A DNA stretch of 64,000 bases from WHSW01 sp033856255 (GTDB lineage Bacteria; Actinomycetota; Thermoleophilia; Solirubrobacterales; 70-9), in contig JAWVFH010000016.1 in the NCBI GenBank assembly GCA_033856255.1, forward strand, positions 6,614-70,613, given 5' to 3'. Shown here piece by piece: positions 1 to 9,222 of the stretch (positions within the stretch are counted from its first letter, which is position 1; the number at the start of each line of letters is the position of its first letter). The position numbers and the translations under genes are program-made. The notes under the pieces were generated by a model. The model did not search any database and was not told where the DNA came from. It worked only from the letters and a program-made list of their open reading frames with translations.

Positions 1-757
1 CCGTGGTCATCCGGCGTCCGACCACGCGTTTTGCGTACTGCACAGGGATCCGCCGCTGGCCCTCCTGGACGAAGACGATCCCGACGATCACCGCCAGGGC
101 GATGAACGGCATCATCACGACGAAGACCTGGTCGGGGTTGCTCCACCACTTCGAGAGCCCGGGGAAGATCCGCGAGGCGATCGAGGCGAAGATCATCAGG
201 CTGATCCCGTTGCCGACGCCGCGCTGGGTGATCAGCTCGCCCAGCCACATCAGCAGCACCGTGCCCGCCGTCAGCGAGATCACGATCAGGAACACCTTCG
301 AGAAGGTGAGGACGCCGACGACGCTCTGGCCGGCGCTGTTCTGGAAACTCTGGAAGAGGAAGACGTAGCCGATCGACTGGCCGAAGGCGAGCGCGACGGT
401 CAGGTAGCGCGTGTACTGGGTGATCTTCTGCTGGCCGACCTCTCCCTCCTTCTGCAGGCGCTCGAGCGAGGGCACCACCACCGTCAGCAGCTGGAGGATG
501 ATCGAGGCGGTGATGTAGGGCATGATCCCGAGCGCGAACAGCGACAGCCGCTGCAGCGAGCCGCCGGAGAACAGGTTCAGGAAGCCGAGGACGTTGTTGC
601 CGGTGAAGTTGGACTGGATCGAGTCGAGCGTGTCGATGTCGATCCCCGGCGCCGGGATGTAGGCCCCGAGCCGGTAGAGCGCCAGCATCCCCAGGGTGAA
701 GAAGATCTTCCGGCGGATCTCCGGGACCGCGAAGGCGTTGGCGATCGTCTGCAGCAC
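1..757 (-). CDS. secY: Preprotein translocase subunit SecY (N-terminal part, cut by window edge)
   Basis: This is the channel subunit of the SecYEG translocon in the cytoplasmic membrane. About 252 N-terminal codons are present and the 3' end lies beyond position 1. The translation from the GTG at 755-757 begins LQTIANAFAVPEIRRKI, followed by the first membrane segment, the IPAPGIDIDT periplasmic loop and GIMPYITASIILQLL, all typical of SecY. Later GVGNGISLMIFA is also visible. The GTG lies 4 nt after the rplO stop, so it is the last visible gene of the spc operon. The family is about 430 residues long, so roughly 60% is seen. Confidence 0.97.
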   Translation of the reverse strand, partial: MLQTIANAFAVPEIRRKIFFTLGMLALYRLGAYIPAPGIDIDTLDSIQSNFTGNNVLGFLNLFSGGSLQRLSLFALGIMPYITASIILQLLTVVVPSLERLQKEGEVGQQKITQYTRYLTVALAFGQSIGYVFLFQSFQNSAGQSVVGVLTFSKVFLIVISLTAGTVLLMWLGELITQRGVGNGISLMIFASIASRIFPGLSKWWSNPDQVFVVMMPFIALAVIVGIVFVQEGQRRIPVQYAKRVVGRRMTT

Positions 758-761
758 GGCT

Positions 762-1253
762 CTACTCGATCAGTTCGCAGGCCCCGCCCGCGGCTTCGAT
801 CTTCTCCTTGGCGGTGGCGCTGAAGCCGTGGGCGCGGACGGTGAGCTTCTTCGAGATCTCGCCGCGGCCCAGCACCTTGACCGGGTGCTTGCGCTTCGCC
901 AGGCCGGCGGCGCGCAGCGTCTCCGGCGTGACCTCGGCGCCGGCGTCGAAGCGCGCCTCGAGGTCGGAGAGGTTGACGGGCTGGCTGTGGGTCCGGAAGG
1001 GCTCGAACGGCATCGACATCTTCTTGTTCGGGCCGCGCAGCTTGCGCATCCGCATGTGGATCGGGTTCTGGCCGCCCTCGTAGTTGCGCTTGTCCTTGGC
1101 CCCCGCGCGCGCTCCGGCGCCCTTGTGGCCGCGCCCGGCGGTCTTGCCCTGGCCCGTGCCCTTGCCGCGTCCGAGCCGCTTGCGCGGGTGCGTGGAGCCC
1201 GGCTTGGGGCGGATCGAGTGCAGGCCGATGTCCTCGGGATCCAGGCGGCCCAT
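762..1253 (-). CDS. rplO: 50S ribosomal protein L15
   Basis: L15 binds 23S rRNA and acts late in assembly of the large subunit. The 163-residue product has the diagnostic Gly/Lys-rich N-terminal segment (RGKGTGQGKTAGRGHKG, about residues 29-45) and the C-terminal region with GEISKKLTVRAHGFS. Its length is slightly above the usual 145-150. The ATG shares one base with the rpmD stop (TGATG), so translation is probably coupled. It precedes secY as in the standard spc operon. Confidence 0.97.
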   Translation of the reverse strand: MGRLDPEDIGLHSIRPKPGSTHPRKRLGRGKGTGQGKTAGRGHKGAGARAGAKDKRNYEGGQNPIHMRMRKLRGPNKKMSMPFEPFRTHSQPVNLSDLEARFDAGAEVTPETLRAAGLAKRKHPVKVLGRGEISKKLTVRAHGFSATAKEKIEAAGGACELIE

Positions 1254-1432
1254 CAGTCGCTGACCTCCTCCACGAGGTGCGAGACGCGATCGAGCGCGCC
1301 GCGCAGTTGGGGCGTGTCCTTCATCGTCGAGCTGCGGCCGATGCGGCCGAGCTTCAGCGACTCCAGCGTGCCGCGCTGCTTCGGGGTGGCCCGGTTGGCG
1401 GAGCGCACCTGACGGAGCTTGACGTCACTCAC
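1253..1432 (-). CDS. rpmD: 50S ribosomal protein L30
   Basis: L30 is a small 23S rRNA-binding protein. The 59-residue product contains VKLRQVRSANRATPKQRGTL and a LGLRR-like LKLGRIGRSS segment, as expected. The start is the GTG at 1430-1432, which overlaps the end of rpsE by 8 nt. A GAGGAG Shine-Dalgarno sits about 8 nt upstream inside rpsE and decides this start. A longer open frame upstream is only antisense-like reading inside rpsE. The stop overlaps the rplO ATG. Confidence 0.95.
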   Translation of the reverse strand: MSDVKLRQVRSANRATPKQRGTLESLKLGRIGRSSTMKDTPQLRGALDRVSHLVEEVSD

Positions 1433-2069
1433 CGGAAGGCTCCTCGGCCACGGCCGGGACCTCCGGCTCCGCCTCCGCCACCACCGAGACCGGATCCGGC
1501 GCCGGTTCCGGTGCGGGCGCCTCGGCCTTCGCCGCGGCCTCCAGCAGGTCGAGTCCAAGCACCTGCTTGATCGAGAGGCCGCGCAGCTTGGCGACGTCCT
1601 GGGGTGTGCGAAGGCCGGTCAGGCCGTCCATCGTCGCCTTCACCAGGTTGATCGGGTTCTGGGTCCCGATCGACTTCGAGAGCACGTCGCGGATCCCCGC
1701 GAGCTCGAGCACGGCGCGGACGCCGCCGCCGGCGATCACCCCGGTGCCCGGGCTGGCCGGACGGAGGATGACGTGACCGGAGCCGAAACGACCGATCGTC
1801 CCGTGGGGGAGCGTCTGGCCGAACTTCGGGACCCGGACGAGGCTCTTGCGCGCGTTCTCGACCGCCTTCTGGATCGCCAGCGGGACCTCACGGGCCTTGC
1901 CGTAGCCGATCCCGACCACGTCGTTCTCGTCGCCGACCGCGACCAGGGCAGTGAAGGAGAAGCGCCGGCCGCCTTTGACCACCTTGGCGACGCGGTTGAT
2001 CTCGATCACCCGCTCCTGCAGGTCGAGCCCCTGGGGGCTGACGAGCTCGATGTCATGTCTGGTCTTCAC
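1425..2069 (-). CDS. rpsE: 30S ribosomal protein S5 with acidic C-terminal extension
   Basis: S5 helps decoding accuracy and contacts S4 and S8 in the small subunit. The core (about residues 20-175) is classic: INRVAKVVKGGRRFSFTALV, GYGKAREVPLAIQKA, and GVIAGGGVRAVLELAGI. From about residue 178 a roughly 37-residue Ala/Pro/Glu tail follows (AEAPAPEPAPDPVS and on), which is absent from typical S5. The start is GTG (2067-2069) with no strong Shine-Dalgarno. The N-terminus before INRVAKV is about 24 residues, normal for the family. The 3' end overlaps rpmD. Confidence 0.97.
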   Translation of the reverse strand: MKTRHDIELVSPQGLDLQERVIEINRVAKVVKGGRRFSFTALVAVGDENDVVGIGYGKAREVPLAIQKAVENARKSLVRVPKFGQTLPHGTIGRFGSGHVILRPASPGTGVIAGGGVRAVLELAGIRDVLSKSIGTQNPINLVKATMDGLTGLRTPQDVAKLRGLSIKQVLGLDLLEAAAKAEAPAPEPAPDPVSVVAEAEPEVPAVAEEPSGE

Positions 2070-2091
2070 GTGATCGTCGAAGGTAGCGGGT

Positions 2092-2445
2092 TCAGAACTT
2101 CAGCCCGCCCTCACGGGCGCCCTCGGCGAGGGCCTTGACGCGGCCGTGGTAGCGGTAGCCGCCGCGGTCGAAGATGCAGGTCTCGACGCCCGCCGCCTTG
2201 GCGCGCTCGGCGATCAGCTCGCCGACCCGCTTCGCCTGCTCCATCGAGCTGAGCTTGCGCAGCTCGGGCTCGATCCAGGAGACGGCGGCGACGGTCTTCG
2301 CCCCGCGGTCGTCGATCAGTTGCGCGAACACGCCCCGGTTGGAGCGAAAGACGGAGAGGCGCGGCCGCTCGGCGGTGCCGCTCACCTTCGCCCGCACGCG
2401 GCGGCGGCGGCGCAGGCGCTGCTGTGGCTTGGTGGTGATGCTCAT
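2092..2445 (-). CDS. rplR: 50S ribosomal protein L18
   Basis: L18 binds 5S rRNA in the central protuberance of the 50S subunit. The 117-residue product has the basic N-terminus (KPQQRLRRRRRVRAKVSGT), the RPRLSVFRSNRG strand and the C-terminal RGGYRYHGRVKALAEGAREG motif typical of the family. It starts with ATG at 2443-2445, overlapping the rplF stop by 4 nt (ATGA). A 22-nt gap separates it from rpsE. Confidence 0.97.
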   Translation of the reverse strand: MSITTKPQQRLRRRRRVRAKVSGTAERPRLSVFRSNRGVFAQLIDDRGAKTVAAVSWIEPELRKLSSMEQAKRVGELIAERAKAAGVETCIFDRGGYRYHGRVKALAEGAREGGLKF

Positions 2446-2975
2446 GCGCGCTTACCGACCTTGCGGCGCACGTGCTCGCCTTCGTAGCGGATCCCCTTGC
2501 CCTTGTAGGGCTCGGGCGGCCGCACGCGCCGGACCTGCGAGGCGATCTCGCCGACCAGCTGCTTGTCGATCCCGCGCACGATCACCTGGGTCGGCTGGGG
2601 AACCTCGAACTCGATCCCGTCGGGGGCGGGAATCGAAACCGGGTGCGAGTAGCCGACGCTGAGCTCGAGCGCCTTGCCGGCGAGCTTGGCGCGGTAGCCG
2701 ACGCCCGTGATCTCGAGCCGCTTCTCATAACCGTCGGTGACGCCGACGACCATGTTCGCGACGAGGCTGCGGGTGAGGCCGTGGATGGCGCGGTCGGTGC
2801 CGCGATCGGTCGGTCGCCGGACGGTCAGCGTGCCGTCCTCCTCGACCACCTCCATCCGGGCGGAGATCACCTGCTCGAGCTCCCCCTTGGGGCCGTTGAC
2901 GGTCACGCGGCCAGGGGCCAGCGCGACGGAGACGCCCTCGGGAACTGGGATCGGCTTTCTACCAATGCGGCTCAT
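2442..2975 (-). CDS. rplF: 50S ribosomal protein L6
   Basis: L6 sits near the sarcin-ricin loop and the factor-binding site of the 50S subunit. The 177-residue product begins MSRIGRKPIPVPEGVSV and ends with PEPYKGKGIRYEGEHVRRK, both diagnostic for L6. Its length is normal for bacteria. It lies 3 nt downstream of rpsH and overlaps rplR by 4 nt. Confidence 0.98.
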   Translation of the reverse strand: MSRIGRKPIPVPEGVSVALAPGRVTVNGPKGELEQVISARMEVVEEDGTLTVRRPTDRGTDRAIHGLTRSLVANMVVGVTDGYEKRLEITGVGYRAKLAGKALELSVGYSHPVSIPAPDGIEFEVPQPTQVIVRGIDKQLVGEIASQVRRVRPPEPYKGKGIRYEGEHVRRKVGKRA

Positions 2976-2978
2976 CGA

Positions 2979-3374
2979 TCACCAGATGTAAGCGACAACC
3001 TCGCCGCCGACGCCCTTCGCGCGAGCCTCGTGGCCGGTCATCACGCCGGAGGAGGTGGAGACGATCGAGGTTCCCATGCCGCCCTGGACGCGCGGCACGT
3101 CGCCGTGGCTGACGTAGCGGCGCCGCCCCGGGCGCGAGATCCGCTTCATGCCGCTGATCACCGGGCGGCGATCCTCGGTGTACTTGAGCTGGATCTTGAT
3201 CACCTCGCCGATCGCGGTGGGCTCGACCTCGAAGGACGTGATGTAGCCCTGCTCGGTGAGGATGCGGCTGAGCTCCTTCTTCAGCCGCGAGGCGGGCATC
3301 TCGACATCGGTGTGGTCGGCCGCAAGCGCGTTGCGGACCCGGGTCAGGTAATCGGAAATGGGATCGGTCAGCAT
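2979..3374 (-). CDS. rpsH: 30S ribosomal protein S8
   Basis: S8 is a primary 16S rRNA-binding protein and, in enterobacteria, the translational repressor of the spc operon. The 131-residue product shows the N-terminal TDPISDYLTRVRNAL and the C-terminal STSSGVMTGHEARAKGVGGE motif. It starts with ATG at 3372-3374. The 9-nt spacing from rpsN and 3-nt spacing to rplF leave no room for a separate promoter. Confidence 0.98.
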   Translation of the reverse strand: MLTDPISDYLTRVRNALAADHTDVEMPASRLKKELSRILTEQGYITSFEVEPTAIGEVIKIQLKYTEDRRPVISGMKRISRPGRRRYVSHGDVPRVQGGMGTSIVSTSSGVMTGHEARAKGVGGEVVAYIW

Positions 3375-3383
3375 CGTCTTCGT

Positions 3384-3569
3384 TTACCAGCTCGCCTTGC
3401 TCATCCCGGGCACGTAGCCCTGGTGTGCCTGCTCTCGCAGGCAGATGCGGCAGAGGCCGAACTTGCGGTAGTAGGCGCGGGAGCGGCCGCACTTGCGACA
3501 GCGGTGATACCCGCGGGTCTTGTACTTCGGCGGCCGCCTCTGGGCGACCTTCTGTGACGTCTTTGCCAT
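3384..3569 (-). CDS. rpsN: 30S ribosomal protein S14, zinc-ribbon type (type Z)
   Basis: S14 contacts the 16S head domain. The 61-residue product from ATG 3567-3569 is the short zinc-binding type, with two CxxC pairs (CRKC and CRIC, about residues 25-43) and a C-terminus ending GMSKASW. A longer reading frame reaching 3635 would overlap rplE and lacks similarity, so the short start is used. The zinc-type paralogue is the usual operon copy in Actinomycetota and Firmicutes. Confidence 0.95.
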   Translation of the reverse strand: MAKTSQKVAQRRPPKYKTRGYHRCRKCGRSRAYYRKFGLCRICLREQAHQGYVPGMSKASW

Positions 3570-3573
3570 CTGG

Positions 3574-4388
<815 letters not shown>

Positions 4389-4389
<1 letters not shown>

Positions 4390-4727
4390 CACTCGATCGC
4401 CTTGCCGGTGCGTTTGGCGTAGCGCTCGCGGCGCCCTTCGGTGGTCGCGCGCATGCCGACGCGGGTCGGCTTGTTGTCGGTCGGGTCGAGCAGCATCACG
4501 TTGGAGACGTCGATCGGCCCCTCCTGGTCGATGATCCCGCTCGACTGCGCCTTCTGGGTGTCCTTGACCGAGCGCGGCCGGGTGTGCTTCTTGACGATGT
4601 TGAGGTGCTCGACGTAGACCCGGCGGCGTCCGGGCTCGGTGCGAAGCACGCGGCCGGTCTTGCCCTTGTCCTTGCCGGCGATCACGATCACCTGGTCGTC
4701 CTTGCGGACGTGCATCCCCTTGCCCAT
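4389..4727 (-). CDS. rplX: 50S ribosomal protein L24
   Basis: L24 is an assembly initiator of the large subunit. The 112-residue product contains a KOW motif (VRKDDQVIVIAGKDKGKTGR, residues 7-26) and the segment VYVEHLNIVKKHTRP seen in L24 proteins. The ATG at 4725-4727 overlaps the rplN stop by one base (TGATG), and its own stop overlaps the rplE start in the same way. Confidence 0.97.
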
Positions 4728-5095
4728 CAGAGCACCTCCGGCGCCAGGGAGATGATCTTCATGAAGTTGCGGTCGCGCAGCTCACGCGCTACGGGCCCGA
4801 AGATGCGGGTGCCGCGAGGGTTGTTCTGCGGGTCGATCAGCACGGCGGCGTTCTCGTCGAAGGCGATGTAGGTGCCGTCGGGGCGGCCGAGCTGCTTGCG
4901 GGTGCGGACGACGACCGCCTGCACCACCTCGCCCTTGCGGACGCCGCCACGGGGCGTCGCCTGCTTGACCGTCGCCGTGATCACGTCGCCGACGCCGGCG
5001 TAGCGGCGGTGCGATCCGCCCTTGACGCGGATGCAGAGGATCTCGCGGGCGCCCGAGTTGTCGGCCACCTTCAGCCTGGATTCCTGCTGGATCAT
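4727..5095 (-). CDS. rplN: 50S ribosomal protein L14
   Basis: L14 lies at the subunit interface and contacts 16S helix 14. The 122-residue product starts MIQQESRLKVADNSGAREIL and contains VKGGSHRRYAGVGD and AVVVRTRKQLGRPDGTYI. Both length and sequence are canonical. A 3-nt gap separates it from rpsQ. Confidence 0.98.
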   Translation of the reverse strand: MIQQESRLKVADNSGAREILCIRVKGGSHRRYAGVGDVITATVKQATPRGGVRKGEVVQAVVVRTRKQLGRPDGTYIAFDENAAVLIDPQNNPRGTRIFGPVARELRDRNFMKIISLAPEVL

Positions 5096-5098
5096 CGG

Positions 5099-5812
5099 TT
5101 AGCGCGCCCTCTCCAGCACTTCGACCAGGCGCCAGCGCTTGGTCCGCGACAGCGGCCGCGACTCGATCACGCGGACGACGTCGCCGGCGTTGGCGTCGTT
5201 GGCCTCGTCGTGCGCGTGGATCGTGGCGGTCTTGCGGACGATCTTCTCGTACTGCGGGTGGCGGCGGACGAGCTCGATCCGGACCGTGATCGTCTTGTCG
5301 GCCTTGCTCGAGACGACCGTGCCCTGGCGCACCTTCTTCGACCCGGGGACGTGCTCGGCGGGCGGGGTCCCGGTGCCGGGCTGGTGCTTGGAGCGGGCGC
5401 GAGCGCGGCCGCGGGCACGAGCTGCGTTGGCCGCCTTGCGGGCCGCCGCGCGCTCGGCGACGCGCTCCTCGGGACTGCGCTGCGGCTTCGCCTCGCCGGT
5501 GTGCTGCGAGCGGGCGAGCTTGCGCGTCTGCTTCGGCGTCAGCTTCTCCTCCGGCTCGGCGTCGGCGACGGGCGCCGCTGCCGCGGGCTCCTCGGCGGGG
5601 GCCTCCTCCTCGGCGGGGGGCTCCTCGGCGGGGGGCTCCTCGGCGGGGGCTTCCTCCTCAGCGGGGGGCTCCTCGGCCGGAGCCTCCTCAGCGGGCGGCT
5701 CCTCGACCACGGGCTCCTCGGCGGGGGCGTCCTCGGCCACGGGCTCCTCCACCGGAGCCTCCTCGGCCTCGGTCGCGTCCGCGTTCTCGTCCGTCTTCTC
5801 TTCGTCGCTCAC
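5099..5812 (-). CDS. rpsQ: 30S ribosomal protein S17 with about 155-residue acidic/basic N-terminal extension
   Basis: S17 is a primary 16S binder with an OB fold. The S17 core is only residues about 158-237 (KKVRQGTVVSSKADKTITV, GDVVRVIESRPLSRTKRW). In front of it are about 88 residues of tandem Glu/Pro/Ala repeats (EEAPAEEPPAEE-like) and then about 65 residues of basic Arg/Ala/Lys-rich linker. Normal S17 has about 85 residues; this has 237. No internal start with a clear Shine-Dalgarno separates the core. The GTG start overlaps the rpmC stop (GTGA), as expected for operon coupling, which supports the long form. Confidence 0.93.
   Translation of the reverse strand: MSDEEKTDENADATEAEEAPVEEPVAEDAPAEEPVVEEPPAEEAPAEEPPAEEEAPAEEPPAEEPPAEEEAPAEEPAAAAPVADAEPEEKLTPKQTRKLARSQHTGEAKPQRSPEERVAERAAARKAANAARARGRARARSKHQPGTGTPPAEHVPGSKKVRQGTVVSSKADKTITVRIELVRRHPQYEKIVRKTATIHAHDEANDANAGDVVRVIESRPLSRTKRWRLVEVLERAR
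5586..5765. repeat. Short tandem repeats (15-bp period) encoding the S17 acidic tract
   Basis: Near-exact 15-bp units of the form ggctcctcggcgggg recur through this stretch with occasional variant units. They encode repeated Pro-Ala-Glu-Glu-x blocks in the rpsQ N-terminal extension. The period is a multiple of three, so copy-number changes would stay in frame. Confidence 0.8.
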
Positions 5813-6018
5813 TTCAGTTCCTTTTGCATGTCGATGCCGCGCTCGCGAGCGACGGTGATCAGCCGGGCCAGGTCGCGGCGCGCCGCGGGCAGGCCGGCCG
5901 TGTTCTCGAGCTCGCCGGTGGCGTGGCGGAAGCGCAGGTTGAAGGCCTCCTCGCGGGCCTCCTTGACGGCCTGGACCAGGTCCTGGTCGCCGAGCGCGTG
6001 CGCGTCGCCGCCCTTCAC
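5809..6018 (-). CDS. rpmC: 50S ribosomal protein L29
   Basis: L29 lies at the polypeptide exit and helps dock trigger factor and SRP. The 69-residue product has the two-helix pattern (LVQAVKEAREEAFNLRFRHA and ELENTAGLPAARRDLARL, then RLITVARERG). The start is the GTG at 6016-6018, which overlaps the rplP stop by 4 nt (GTGA). Longer upstream reading is antisense-like frame inside rplP. Confidence 0.96.
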   Translation of the reverse strand: MKGGDAHALGDQDLVQAVKEAREEAFNLRFRHATGELENTAGLPAARRDLARLITVARERGIDMQKELK

Positions 6019-6433
6019 TGGCTCGCCCCCTCGCGGGTGACGAACTTCGTCCTGATCGGCAGCTTGTGGCCGGCGAGGCGCATCGCCTCCTTGGCGAGGT
6101 CCTCGGGGACGCCCGCGAGCTCGAACATCACCTTGCCCGGCTTGACGACGGCGACCCATCCCTCCGGGTTGCCCTTGCCCGAGCCCTGGCGCGTCTCCGC
6201 CGGCTTCTTCGTGTACGGCTTGTCGGGGAAGATGTTGATCCAGACCTTGCCGCCACGCTTGATCTTCCGGGTCATCGCCACGCGGGCGGCCTCGATCTGG
6301 CGGTTGGTGATCCAGCCGCGGTCGACGGCCTTCAGCCCGTACTCGCCGAAGCTGACGGAGGAGCCCCCCTTGGTGTAGCCGCGACGCTTGCCGCGCATCT
6401 GCTTGCGGTGCTTGACCCGCTTCGGCATCAGCA

Positions 6434-6434
<1 letters not shown>
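6015..6434 (-). CDS. rplP: 50S ribosomal protein L16
   Basis: L16 helps position tRNA in the A site. The 139-residue product starts MLMPKRVKHRKQMRGKRRGY, matching the canonical actinobacterial start MLIPRRVKHRK, so the ATG at 6432-6434 is preferred over the second ATG at 6428. It contains IFPDKPYTKKPAETRQGSGK. The start overlaps the rpsC stop (TGATG). Confidence 0.97.
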
Positions 6435-7405
<971 letters not shown>

Positions 7406-7419
7406 GGCTAGGCGGCTCC

Positions 7420-7800
7420 TCAGGCTTCCGTGGTCGGGGTCAGGGCCACCGAGAGGTGGCTCGTGCGCTTGTGGATCGGGGTCGCACGGCCGCGCGCGCG
7501 GGCGCGCCAGCGCTTCAGGGTCGGGCCCTCGTCGACGCTGATCGCGGCGATCCGCATGTCGTCGGCGACCAGCTCGTGGTTGGCCTCGGCGTTGGCTGCG
7601 GCGGAGTCGAGCAGCCGCAGCAGGTCGCGGGCCGCACCGCGGCTCGAGAACGCCAGCAGCGTGCGAGCCTCCTCGACCGGCATGCCGCGGATCTGGTCGG
7701 CGACCAGGCGGGCCTTGCGCGGCGCGACGCGGACGTAGCGAGCCTTCGCCCGCACGACCGGCGGTGCCTGAGCCTCGGTCTTCTCCGCCGCCTTGGCCAT
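7420..7800 (-). CDS. rplV: 50S ribosomal protein L22
   Basis: L22 lines the peptide exit tunnel; its beta-hairpin is a macrolide-resistance site. The 126-residue product begins MAKAAEKTEAQ, then ARYVRVAPRKARLVADQIRG and ends KRWRARARGRATPIHKRTSH, all diagnostic. The start is the ATG at 7798-7800, which overlaps the rpsS stop (TGATG). A longer upstream frame to 8040 lies within rpsS and is rejected. Confidence 0.97.
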   Translation of the reverse strand: MAKAAEKTEAQAPPVVRAKARYVRVAPRKARLVADQIRGMPVEEARTLLAFSSRGAARDLLRLLDSAAANAEANHELVADDMRIAAISVDEGPTLKRWRARARGRATPIHKRTSHLSVALTPTTEA

Positions 7801-8066
7801 CAGCGCTCCCTGCCCCCGTGGCCGCGATAGGTGCGGGTGGGCGCGAACTCGCCCAGCTTGTGGCCGACCATCGACTCGGAGACGAAGACGGGCACGTGCT
7901 TGCGCCCGTCGTGGACGGCGATCGTGTGGCCGACCATCTCCGGGAACACGGTCGACATCCGCGACCAGGTCTTGATCATCTGCTTTTGGTTCTGCTCGTT
8001 CATCGTCGTGATCCGCTTCATCAAGCGTTCCTCGACCCACGGGCCCTTTTTCGAAGATCTGCTCAC
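7800..8066 (-). CDS. rpsS: 30S ribosomal protein S19
   Basis: S19 lies in the 30S head and contacts S13 and the intersubunit bridge. The 88-residue product reads SRSSKKGPWVEERLMKRI, then WSRMSTVFPEMVGHTIAVHD and GHKLGEFAPTRTYRGH, all canonical. The start is GTG at 8064-8066. It sits 10 nt downstream of the rplB stop. Confidence 0.98.
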   Translation of the reverse strand: MSRSSKKGPWVEERLMKRITTMNEQNQKQMIKTWSRMSTVFPEMVGHTIAVHDGRKHVPVFVSESMVGHKLGEFAPTRTYRGHGGRER

Positions 8067-8076
8067 TGAAAGTCCT

Positions 8077-8922
8077 TTACTTCCTCTTCTTGCCGCGGCG
8101 CCGGCCGCGAACGATCAGCGCGTCGGAGCGCTTGCCCTTCTTGCGTGTCCTGTAGCCGAGCGTCGGCTTGCCCCAGGGCGTCACCGGGTGGCCGCCGGGC
8201 GTCTTATGTGCCTCGCCGCCGCCGTGCGGGTGATCGACCGGGTTCATCGCGATCCCGCGGCTCTGCGGCCGCTTGCCCTTGTGGCGGTTGCGGCCGGCCT
8301 TGCCGATCTTGACGTTCTGGTGCTCGGCGTTGGAGAGGGTACCCACCGTGGCGCGGCAGTCCGCGCGCACCATCCGCATCTCCGACGACGGCAGCCGGAG
8401 GGTGACCATCTCACCCTCCTTGGCGACCACCTGGATCGCCGAGCCGGCGGAGCGCCCGAGCTTGCCACCCTGGCCGGGGACGAGCTCGACGTTGTGGACC
8501 ACCGTGCCGGTCGGGATCGCGCGCAGCGGCAGCGCGTTACCGGGCTGGATGTCGGCCTTGTCGCCGGACTCGACCGCCGCCCCCGGGCGCACTCCCTGCG
8601 GCGCCAGGATGTAGCTCTTCGCCCCGTCGACGTAATGCAGCAGGGCGATGTAGCAGGTGCGATTGGGGTCGTACTCGATCGTCGCGACCTTCGCCGGCAC
8701 GCCGTCCTTGCGGCGCTTGAAATCGATCTGGCGGTAGCGGCGCTTCGCCCCGCCGCCGCGATGGCGGGCGGTGACGCGGCCGCGCGAGTTGCGCCCGCCG
8801 CTGCTCCCCTTGCCCTTGGTCAGGGCCTTGTGGGGCTCGTTGCCGCCGGTCAGCTCCTCGCGCACCTGGTAGGTGGCGAAACGCCGCCCCGGGCTCGTCG
8901 GCTTTGTCTTCCGCATGGGCAT
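8077..8922 (-). CDS. rplB: 50S ribosomal protein L2
   Basis: L2 is close to the peptidyl-transferase centre and is needed for subunit association. The 281-residue product starts MPMRKTKPTSPGRRFATYQ and contains RGIAMNPVDHPHGGGEAHK, which carries the functionally important His of L2, and ends in a basic tail. The ATG at 8920-8922 gives the canonical N-terminus; an ATG two codons downstream is less likely. A 3-nt gap separates it from rplW. Confidence 0.98.
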   Translation of the reverse strand: MPMRKTKPTSPGRRFATYQVREELTGGNEPHKALTKGKGSSGGRNSRGRVTARHRGGGAKRRYRQIDFKRRKDGVPAKVATIEYDPNRTCYIALLHYVDGAKSYILAPQGVRPGAAVESGDKADIQPGNALPLRAIPTGTVVHNVELVPGQGGKLGRSAGSAIQVVAKEGEMVTLRLPSSEMRMVRADCRATVGTLSNAEHQNVKIGKAGRNRHKGKRPQSRGIAMNPVDHPHGGGEAHKTPGGHPVTPWGKPTLGYRTRKKGKRSDALIVRGRRRGKKRK

Positions 8923-8925
8923 GGC

Positions 8926-9222
8926 CTACTCCGCCACCGCCGCGCCCTCGAAGAGCTCGATCCGGTCGCCCGGCGCCAGCTGGACGATCGCCTTCTTCCA
9001 CGAGCGCGTGCGCCCGCTGTGGACGCCGCGGCGCTTTGGCTTCGAGCGCACCTTGATCGTCCGCACCTCGACCACGCCGACGCCGAAGATCTCCTCGACG
9101 GCGAGGCGGATCTGCATCTTGTGGGCGCGGTCGTCGACGCGGAACGTGTACTTGCCGTCCGCCATCAGCGCGTAGCTCTTCTCCGAGACGACCGGCTCGA
9201 GGATGATCTGGCGCGCGTTCAC
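8926..9222 (-). CDS. rplW: 50S ribosomal protein L23
   Basis: L23 forms the docking site for trigger factor and SRP at the exit tunnel. The 98-residue product has IILEPVVSEKSYALMADGKY and VRTIKVRSKPKRRGVHSGRT, typical of L23. The GTG start (9220-9222) overlaps the rplD stop (GTGA). Confidence 0.97.
   Translation of the reverse strand: MNARQIILEPVVSEKSYALMADGKYTFRVDDRAHKMQIRLAVEEIFGVGVVEVRTIKVRSKPKRRGVHSGRTRSWKKAIVQLAPGDRIELFEGAAVAE

Noticed and set aside
5586..5765. Possible CRISPR array
   Set aside because: The repeats are contiguous 15-bp coding units in frame with rpsQ and have no unique spacers.
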